Positions 1-5,506 of a DNA stretch of 5,506 bases are shown one piece after another. Position 1 is the first letter of the stretch, and each line of letters opens with the position of its first letter. Source of the stretch: an uncultured Candidatus Udaeobacter sp. (GTDB taxonomy: Bacteria > Verrucomicrobiota > Verrucomicrobiia > Chthoniobacterales > UBA10450). The notes beneath the pieces were generated by a model, which ran no database searches, had not been told where the DNA came from, and was given only the letters and a program-made list of their open reading frames with translations. The stretch lies in assembly GCA_955652245.1 (NCBI GenBank), contig CATPAV010000153.1, positions 1 to 5,506 of the forward strand, in the 5' to 3' direction. Position numbers and translations under genes: made by a program.

Positions 1-1
1 A

Positions 2-1111
<1,110 letters not shown>

Positions 1112-1117
<6 letters not shown>

Positions 1118-1172
1118 CGCGGTCTGCGACCGCCGAAATTATTGGCCCGACGCTCACAGAGCGCCGCTACAG
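1112..1172 (+). repeat. Second palindromic two-hairpin repeat, at the metG/folC convergent junction
   Basis: Outer inverted repeats CTGTAACG (1112-1119) and CGCTACAG (1165-1172) pair with one mismatch. Inside are GCGGTC-TGC-GACCGC (1119-1133) and CGCTC-ACA-GAGCG (1151-1163), separated by an AT-richer spacer that contains AAATTATTGG. The loops TGC and ACA occur in the same order and orientation as in the copy within metG, although the stem bases differ, so I place the two in one family. The left arm supplies the metG stop codon (TAA, 1115-1117), and only 5 bases separate the right end from the folC stop codon, so the element fills the gap. The hairpins could stabilise or end both converging transcripts, but no T-run follows either stem, so it is not a classical intrinsic terminator on either strand. 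Confidence 0.75.
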
Positions 1173-1177
1173 AACAA

Positions 1178-2398
1178 TTACTGTGCGCACTCTTCAAATG
1201 CGGCGGGTTCGCCTCGAAGATAAGCGAGCGCTTCGCCCGCGAAATGCAACGAACCCGTGAGAAGAATTGAATTCGGCTTGGCACGCGCTAACGCTAGAGC
1301 GTCACCGATCGAGTCCGTGATGGAGCAGGGGAGTGATGGAGTATTGGCAGATAAAACCCTTGCCAGCTCCCCCGGCGGAGTTGCGCGTTCGCTGCGAATG
1401 TTTGGCAGCAGAACGGAATCCGCGATGGGCGCAAGCGCTTCGCAGATTTCGCGCAAATCCTTGTCGCTAAGAACGGCGAGGATGAGCGTTGCGCGCTGAT
1501 CGCTAAAGATTTCCCGCCATGTTTCTGCGAGAGTGTGCGCGGCGGCCGGATTGTGCGCGCCATCAATCACAATGCGATCATCCCATCGTTGGAAACGCGC
1601 CGGCCAGTCAACTGACGTAAGTCCGCGAGCAATGGACGAATCGTCGATGTCGATCTTGGCGGCGCGGAGTGCGGCGATTGCCAGCGCCGCATTTTGCTTT
1701 TGGTACTCCCCAGAGAGACCGACGGGAGTCTTCTGATAAGAATCATTCACAAACTGCAACGACGCTTCACACTCCGCGGCCCGGGCGCGAATCACTTTCT
1801 CGGTATCCGGAGCTTGGGGCGCGGAGACGACCGGAATCTTTCGTTTAATGATGCCGGCTTTTTCAGTCGCGATGTCTCGAAGCGATTGCCCCAACCATTG
1901 TTGATGATCGAGATCGATGGAGGTGATCACGGAGACATCTGATTGCAGCGCATTCGTGGCGTCGAGGCGCCCGCCCAGGCCGGTTTCCAGGATGGCGAGG
2001 TCGATCTTCGCATTGGAAAAATGTTTAAGAGCGAGCGCGGTCGTAACTTCAAAAAAGGTCGGGTGGGGATCCCAATCTCTGACGAGATCACGAATTGCCG
2101 TCAGGCCATTCGCGACTGCTTCTTCGGAAATCATTCTACCATCGACACGAATTCGTTCGCGGAACGTGACGAGGTGAGGGGAGGTGAACAGGCCCGTGCG
2201 ATATCTCTGCGTACGCAGGATCGAATCAATCATTGCGCAAACGGAGCCTTTCCCATTCGTCCCGGCGACGTGGATGACCCGGGCACGGGCAAGATCGACA
2301 CGAAGGACGGCGATGAGCCGCTGGATATTTTCGAGCCCGAGTTTGATCCCGAAGCGCTGAAGGCCGTAGAGCCAGGCGAGCGCCTCTGGATAGTTCAC
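1178..2398 (-). CDS. folC: Bifunctional folylpolyglutamate synthase / dihydrofolate synthase
   Basis: Mur-ligase-family enzyme that adds glutamate to dihydropteroate and to reduced folates with ATP, in the cytoplasm. The 406 residues show the P-loop AGTNGKGS (45-52), FTSPHL (71-76), ETGLGGRLDATN (138-149), the SIDLDHQQWLG block (160-170), EKAGIIK (179-185), the GEYQKQNAALA linker to the C-terminal domain (230-240), RFQ (268-270) and the C-terminal motif DGAHNP (279-284). The length is slightly short for the family, mainly in the loop around 195-230, and no key motif is missing. The start is GTG (2396-2398), which shares the four bases GTGA with the accD stop codon; this suggests translational coupling, and the next codons NYPEALAWLYGL are the usual FolC N-terminus. 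An accD-folC order is also found in Escherichia coli. Whether it has both activities or only one cannot be told from sequence alone. Confidence 0.96.
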   Translation of the reverse strand: MNYPEALAWLYGLQRFGIKLGLENIQRLIAVLRVDLARARVIHVAGTNGKGSVCAMIDSILRTQRYRTGLFTSPHLVTFRERIRVDGRMISEEAVANGLTAIRDLVRDWDPHPTFFEVTTALALKHFSNAKIDLAILETGLGGRLDATNALQSDVSVITSIDLDHQQWLGQSLRDIATEKAGIIKRKIPVVSAPQAPDTEKVIRARAAECEASLQFVNDSYQKTPVGLSGEYQKQNAALAIAALRAAKIDIDDSSIARGLTSVDWPARFQRWDDRIVIDGAHNPAAAHTLAETWREIFSDQRATLILAVLSDKDLREICEALAPIADSVLLPNIRSERATPPGELARVLSANTPSLPCSITDSIGDALALARAKPNSILLTGSLHFAGEALAYLRGEPAAFEECAQ

Positions 2399-3240
2399 GG
2401 CACGACGGAAAAGTAACTGAGCAATTGGCTGAGCTGTTCCCGCATCTTTTTGCGGTGCACGATCATGTCGATCAAACCATGTTCTTGGAGAAATTCCGCA
2501 GTCTGAAATCTTTCCGGCAAATCCTGGTGCGTAGTCTCTCTAATGACGCGTGGACCGGCAAAGCCAATCATGCTCTTCGGTTCAGCAATGATGACGTCGC
2601 CCAAGGAAGCAAAGCTCGCCATGACACCTGCGGTGGTGGGATTGGTCAGAACAGAAATGTAAGGAAGTTGCTGTTCCGCATGACGTGCCAGCGCACCGCT
2701 CGTTTTGGCCATTTGCATCAAGCTCAACATTCCTTCGTACAAGCGTGCGCCACCAGACGCCGCCACGATAATGACCGCGCAACCTTCGGCGGTTCCATAT
2801 TCAATTATGCGGGTAATTCTTTCGCCGACGACTGAGCCCATCGTTGCGGCAAGAAACCCGAAATCCATCACTGCAATCCCGACCTTGTAACCGTCGAGTA
2901 TTCCATAGCCACTGATCACGGCGTCGAGCAGACCTGTGCTTCCCTGATATTTTTTGAGGCGATCCTTGTAAGTCGCCATTCCTTGAAAACGCAAAGTATC
3001 GACGGATTTCAAATCGGCATCCATCTCCACAAAACTTTCCGGATCGAGCAGATTGGCGATCCGTTCCTTGGCCGACTGCGTAAAATGATAGTCGCAGCGC
3101 GGACAGACGCGCTGGTTTTGAGCGAGTTCGATTTCAGGCACAACTTCGGAACAACCCGGACATTTCTGGAAAAGACCGTGCGGGATATCGCGCTTCTTGC
3201 GATTTTGCGACTTGATTGCTGGCTTTTTGAAAATCGCCAT
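2395..3240 (-). CDS. accD: Acetyl-CoA carboxylase carboxyltransferase subunit beta
   Basis: Beta subunit of the carboxyltransferase that, together with AccA, moves the carboxyl group from carboxybiotin on BCCP to acetyl-CoA to form malonyl-CoA, the first step of fatty-acid synthesis. The 281 residues begin MAIFKKP, a typical AccD N-terminus, followed by a four-cysteine zinc ribbon (Cys27, Cys30, Cys46, Cys49) and the crotonase-like carboxyltransferase core: MGSVVGE (134-140), ASGGARLYEG (161-170), PTTAGVMASF (201-210) and GFAGPRVI (226-233). The frame is open back to 3312, but that extension would overlap comF and lacks family character, so ATG at 3238-3240 is chosen. The comF stop codon lies 5 bases upstream and no strong ribosome site is visible, so translation may be coupled. 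accA is not in the window, as is common. Confidence 0.97.
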   Translation of the reverse strand: MAIFKKPAIKSQNRKKRDIPHGLFQKCPGCSEVVPEIELAQNQRVCPRCDYHFTQSAKERIANLLDPESFVEMDADLKSVDTLRFQGMATYKDRLKKYQGSTGLLDAVISGYGILDGYKVGIAVMDFGFLAATMGSVVGERITRIIEYGTAEGCAVIIVAASGGARLYEGMLSLMQMAKTSGALARHAEQQLPYISVLTNPTTAGVMASFASLGDVIIAEPKSMIGFAGPRVIRETTHQDLPERFQTAEFLQEHGLIDMIVHRKKMREQLSQLLSYFSVVP

Positions 3241-3245
3241 GGGAA

Positions 3246-3974
3246 TTACGCGCGCGCCCCCGTGGCCGCATGAACGGAGACAGAGCCGGCGCCTTTCAAA
3301 ATCCGAGCGCATTCGTTCAGAGTCGAGCCAGTTGTCAGGACATCGTCAATTAGAAGCACGTGCAAACCTCGCACGTTCGCGTTTTTTCGTAAACGAAAGG
3401 CGTTGTGTAAATTTTCCATGCGTTCAGTGCGATCGAGCGCCGTCTGTGTCGTGGTGTAGCGAATGCGTTCAAGCAGCCGTCTGAATGGGATGGAAACACG
3501 GGCCGCTAACAATTCTGCAAGCAAGCTCGCCTGATTGAAGCCGCGTTCTCGTTCGCGTGCCGGATGCAAAGGCACTGGAACAATAACGTCAAATCGGTGG
3601 CTGCGAAGCCGGGGATCATCGAGGGCTGCGCAGAGCCAGCGTGCCACCAGATGGCGCAGATAGATTTGGCGGCCGTATTTAAAATCGTGAATAATCTCGC
3701 GGACGATCCCGCGACTGCGATAGGCGGCGACCGCAGCGTCAAAATGAATTGTGCGATGGGCGCAGTTCGCACACGTAAACTGACCGATAATTGCGCCTTC
3801 AAAAGGTTCAGAACATCTTGCACAAAACGGCGGAACAATACGCGTGGTCTTTTCCTCGCATCCTCTGCAGAGATATTCGCCCGGGCCGATTACCGTCGCG
3901 CAGACTGTACAGAGTGGCGGGTACAGGAGCGATACGATCGCATGCAGACCACTAAAGTTTGCCAAGACCGACAT
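3246..3974 (-). CDS. comF: ComF family protein (zinc-finger phosphoribosyltransferase-like)
   Basis: The 242 residues match the standard ComF/GntX length and layout. The N-terminal region has four C-x-x-C pairs (Cys22/25, Cys36/39, Cys51/54, Cys68/71), as in ComF zinc-binding regions. The C-terminal PRTase domain has FDVIVPVPLHPARERERGFNQ (128-148), TQTALDRTERMENLHNAF (176-193) and the PRPP-binding loop VLLIDDVLTTGSTL (206-219). ComF is linked to DNA uptake in transformable bacteria such as Bacillus and Haemophilus, where it is thought to act on single-stranded DNA entering the cytoplasm; most homologues elsewhere are untested, so the competence role is inference. The ATG start lies inside the end of the upstream protease gene (23-base overlap); no clear ribosome site is seen, so coupling to that gene is likely. 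Five bases separate its stop codon from accD. Confidence 0.93.
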   Translation of the reverse strand: MSVLANFSGLHAIVSLLYPPLCTVCATVIGPGEYLCRGCEEKTTRIVPPFCARCSEPFEGAIIGQFTCANCAHRTIHFDAAVAAYRSRGIVREIIHDFKYGRQIYLRHLVARWLCAALDDPRLRSHRFDVIVPVPLHPARERERGFNQASLLAELLAARVSIPFRRLLERIRYTTTQTALDRTERMENLHNAFRLRKNANVRGLHVLLIDDVLTTGSTLNECARILKGAGSVSVHAATGARA

Positions 3975-4833
3975 ATTTTAACCAGTTGCGCATTATCAGC
4001 CATGTCAAGCCCGCGATACCGAGCGGCACAATGCCTACGAGCAGGTTCGGTCCCAGCCATGGCAAATCAAGGATCCCTCGGTGTGCGACTCGATTGAATG
4101 CGCCGGCGGCAAAAATCCAACCCGCATGCAGGCCAATCGGCAGCCAAAGCGAGCGGGTCAGCACGCGGGCGTCCGCCAGAATCAAGCCGAGGACAAATAG
4201 CGTAACGAACGCCGAGCCCAGCAGTATAGGATCTGCAAATTGCGAAAAGGAATGAGCAATGGAATTCAAGCCGGATGTCCACGTTACAATTGTCGATGTG
4301 TGCTCGGGCGCTTTTAGAAAATGAACAATCGAAAAGATCGCAGAGGTCGTTAAGACCGACATATATTGATAGCCAGTTTTTAACAAGAGGCCTAAAACCA
4401 CTCCGCGAAAAAAGATTTCTTCAATCGGGGCAACCGTGATCGAGGCAGCCACGATTTTTCCGAACGCAGCCCACGCGATCATCTGGCGCAACGAGTAGAT
4501 ATGGAAAGCGATGAACAACACACCGCAGCAGAGCAGGGGAATCGCCGAAAGAAGGAAACCGGCAAGGAGATCACGGCGCCCCAGCGAATCGGGCGCCAGA
4601 CCTAAATCATCCATGTTCCGCACATCGCTCAGGCGAAGAAGCGGCCACAGCAATGCCACGGCCGCGAAAAGAACTGCGCGATGAAAGAAACGTTCGAAAT
4701 CGGAGTTTGCCAGGAAAGGAAACAAACCCCGAGCTGTCAGCCATTGCCCGGCCCAAAAAAGAAGTGGGGCCAGGAGTGCGCCGATAAAAATTGTGGCGGC
4801 GAAATAAGCCACCAGTCTGGCTGCATGTTTCAA
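3952..4833 (-). CDS. CPBP family intramembrane glutamic endopeptidase (CAAX/Abi-type)
   Basis: Polytopic membrane protein with the motifs of the CPBP (Rce1/Abi) family. Numbered from the TTG chosen here: EEIFFRG (138-144; Glu138, Glu139, Arg143), FSIVH (167-171; His171) and LPIGLHAGW with His236. These are the expected catalytic Glu and His positions inside membrane helices. About eight hydrophobic segments are visible, the first at about 7-27 and the last at about 263-281. The bacterial substrate is not predictable; relatives act in bacteriocin immunity, prenyl-protein processing or protein sorting. The start is uncertain: an ATG at 4924-4926 would add 31 polar, non-family-like residues and overlap the divergent gene by 67 bases, so I prefer TTG at 4831-4833, giving 293 residues with a short basic head (MKHAAR) before helix 1. 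GTG at 4810-4812 is a further option. It is the first gene of the leftward cluster and overlaps comF by 23 bases. Confidence 0.88.
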   Translation of the reverse strand: MKHAARLVAYFAATIFIGALLAPLLFWAGQWLTARGLFPFLANSDFERFFHRAVLFAAVALLWPLLRLSDVRNMDDLGLAPDSLGRRDLLAGFLLSAIPLLCCGVLFIAFHIYSLRQMIAWAAFGKIVAASITVAPIEEIFFRGVVLGLLLKTGYQYMSVLTTSAIFSIVHFLKAPEHTSTIVTWTSGLNSIAHSFSQFADPILLGSAFVTLFVLGLILADARVLTRSLWLPIGLHAGWIFAAGAFNRVAHRGILDLPWLGPNLLVGIVPLGIAGLTWLIMRNWLKYVGLGKL

Positions 4834-4859
4834 GGCTGGTAATGTAAAGTTTCCCCGCG
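4834..4859. promoter_or_regulatory. Divergent head-to-head start region
   Basis: Between the preferred starts of the leftward protease cluster and the rightward 86-residue gene there are only 26 bases, so both promoters must lie at least partly inside the opposite gene. On the minus strand TTGACT (4866-4871) and TACATT (4841-4846) resemble sigma-70 boxes, but the 19-base spacing is poor and the second box matches only 4 of 6. I see no operator palindrome. Only the divergent arrangement is well supported. Confidence 0.3.
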
Positions 4860-5120
4860 ATGCCGAGTCAACATATATGGACAGAGAAAGATCGACATGG
4901 AAAAAAGCGCGAAGTGTGTGCGACAAAATTTGGTGGCGCCTGGCGGCTCCAGTCCAAAATCCTCGGGGAAACAGAATGGACTTACTATGATTCGCCGCCT
5001 CTTCATGATCTACTGAGATTGAAAGAGATTGTCGCTCGAAAATATCAACGACGACACGCGTCCATGGAAGATGTTGTTTCGGTTGAGAAACTAATCGCGG
5101 AGCAACGCGGCAATGAATGA
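4860..5120 (+). CDS. Small conserved-looking hypothetical protein, 86 residues
   Basis: I cannot name the family. The product is small, basic and soluble, with no signal peptide or membrane segment. Its core, from about residue 15, runs KKREVCATKFGGAWRLQSK, then EWTYYDSPPLHDLLRLKEI, then KYQRRHASMEDVVSVEKLI. The first part reads like two or three short beta strands rich in aromatic residues, and the remainder like two amphipathic helices. There are no cysteine pairs, no HTH and no nucleotide-binding motif. Codon use and amino-acid composition look genuine, and the next gene follows closely on the same strand. The start is uncertain: ATG at 4860 precedes a 13-residue variable-looking head, and GTG at 4914 (residue 19) is possible. 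The mRNA may continue into bioA, so a housekeeping accessory role is conceivable, but no function can be assigned. Confidence 0.65.
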   Translation: MPSQHIWTEKDRHGKKREVCATKFGGAWRLQSKILGETEWTYYDSPPLHDLLRLKEIVARKYQRRHASMEDVVSVEKLIAEQRGNE

Positions 5121-5220
5121 CTGGGATACTGAGGCACTGATCGATGCCGACCTGCCTTCGCTAAAGCTACGGCGCGGTTTTATGCGCCAAGAAATCAAAT
5201 TCAGGACTGGCCGGGCATGA
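5113..5220 (+). CDS. Possible 35-residue leader or coupling ORF upstream of bioA
   Basis: An ATG at 5113 overlaps the last 8 bases of the 86-residue gene, and the ORF's TGA (5218-5220) overlaps the bioA ATG as ATGA. It therefore bridges the 96-base gap with overlaps at both ends, a layout typical of translational coupling. The product starts MNDWDTEALIDADLPSLK (acidic) and ends basic (RQEIKFRTGRA). No family is recognised, and there is no run of methionine, biotin-related or rare codons to suggest attenuation. Against it: the length is within chance expectation, and part of it coincides with an imperfect palindrome at 5154-5188 that may simply be noncoding repeat. Low confidence. Confidence 0.25.
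   Translation: MNDWDTEALIDADLPSLKLRRGFMRQEIKFRTGRA
5154..5188 (+). repeat. Imperfect palindromic stretch upstream of bioA
   Basis: GCCTTCGCTAAAGCTACGGC (5154-5173) is a 20-base imperfect palindrome: outer GCC/GGC, then TTC opposite TAC in which only the central T-A pair forms, then GC/GC around a TAAA loop. It abuts a second stem, GGCGC (5171-5175) with GCGCC (5184-5188) around an 8-base loop; the two stems share bases and are mutually exclusive. The motif looks to me like dispersed intergenic repeats common in Verrucomicrobiota-type genomes, but this is recollection rather than a search, and only one copy is in the window. It could also be an RNA switch before bioA. Confidence 0.3.
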
Positions 5221-5506
5221 CCCAGTGGAACACGGACGAATTGGTTGCCGCAGACAAGCGGTTCATCTGGCATCCGTTCACGAATATGCGCGAATGGTGC
5301 GCCCCCGAGCATGAGTCGCTGGTCCTGGTAGAGGGGCGTGGCGCGCTCCTTCGCGATAGCCGCGGCCGTGAATACATCGACGGTAATTCATCGATCTGGA
5401 CAAATGTCCACGGCCACAATCACCCGCATATAAACGCCGCGATCCGCCGGCAACTGGAACGTGTGGCGCACACTTCCTGTCTTGGGTTTACAAATCCGGC
5501 TGCGAT
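5217..5506 (+). CDS. bioA: Adenosylmethionine-8-amino-7-oxononanoate aminotransferase, N-terminal part (3' end outside window)
   Basis: PLP-dependent class III aminotransferase that transfers the amino group of S-adenosylmethionine to KAPA to give DAPA, the antepenultimate step of biotin synthesis. Ninety-six complete codons are visible. Diagnostic segments are FIWHPFTNM (16-24), in which WHPFT is typical of BioA, LVLVEGRGALLRDSRGREYIDG (35-56), and GNSSIWTNVHGHNHP (56-70), corresponding to the substrate and PLP-phosphate end of the pocket (often DGMSSWW in other BioA). LGFTNPAA closes the window. The catalytic lysine lies beyond the edge. ATG at 5217 fits the family start; AGGA at 5203-5206, 10 bases upstream, is a usable ribosome site. 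The gene follows the 86-residue ORF on the same strand, probably as one transcript. Another class III aminotransferase is possible but less likely given the WHPFT block. Confidence 0.92.
   Translation, partial: MTQWNTDELVAADKRFIWHPFTNMREWCAPEHESLVLVEGRGALLRDSRGREYIDGNSSIWTNVHGHNHPHINAAIRRQLERVAHTSCLGFTNPAA

Noticed and set aside
1943..2416. Plus-strand ORF of 157 codons opposite folC
   Set aside because: Antisense shadow of folC; no recognisable domain and no ribosome site.
2425..2835. Plus-strand ORF of 136 codons opposite accD
   Set aside because: Antisense to the conserved carboxyltransferase core; no family features.
3564..4097. Plus-strand ORF of 177 codons opposite comF and the end of the protease gene
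   Set aside because: Spans two real genes on the other strand and has no domain character.
4841..4871. Minus-strand sigma-70 promoter TTGACT / TACATT for the protease cluster
   Set aside because: Spacing is 19 bases and the -10 box is weak; the implied transcript start would fall downstream of the preferred TTG start. Not reported as a separate feature.

Overview
The window is a compact bacterial housekeeping segment of moderately high GC with no mobile-element genes, CRISPR array, rRNA or tRNA that I can see. It holds six recognisable protein genes, one probable small hypothetical gene and one doubtful micro-ORF. The bioA-type and MetRS-type protein sequences, the dense packing, the scarcity of clear Shine-Dalgarno sites and the compact palindromic repeats suggest a soil or freshwater Verrucomicrobiota (Chthoniobacterales, 'Candidatus Udaeobacter'-like). 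That is an impression from protein and repeat style, not a proven placement.

Layout. Positions 2-1117 (+): the 3' two thirds of metG (methionyl-tRNA synthetase), open at the left edge. Positions 1178-4833 (-): a tightly packed leftward cluster, transcribed in the order CPBP-family membrane protease, comF-type phosphoribosyltransferase, accD, folC, joined by a 23-base overlap, a 5-base gap and a 4-base GTGA overlap. metG and folC converge. Positions 4860-5506 (+): a divergent rightward unit with an 86-residue protein of unknown function, an optional 35-codon ORF with overlaps on both sides, and the start of bioA, open at the right edge.

The main surprise is a pair of small palindromic elements of one design, about 54 and 61 bases. 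Each has terminal inverted repeats beginning (C)TGTA and two internal hairpins whose three-base loops are TGC then ACA, in the same order and orientation. One copy lies inside metG and is translated in frame as about 18 extra residues before the GKDI and KMSKS regions of the enzyme. The other fills the convergent metG/folC junction, and its outer inverted repeat contains the metG stop codon. The stems differ in sequence between copies while pairing is largely kept, which argues for selection on structure or descent from a structured mobile unit.

Functionally the genes are core metabolism: methionine charging (MetG), folate polyglutamylation (FolC), the carboxyltransferase step of fatty-acid synthesis (AccD), biotin synthesis (BioA), a ComF-type PRTase and a membrane protease. 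AccD acts on carboxylated biotin, whose synthesis needs BioA, but the two genes lie on opposite strands and nothing in the sequence shows coregulation.
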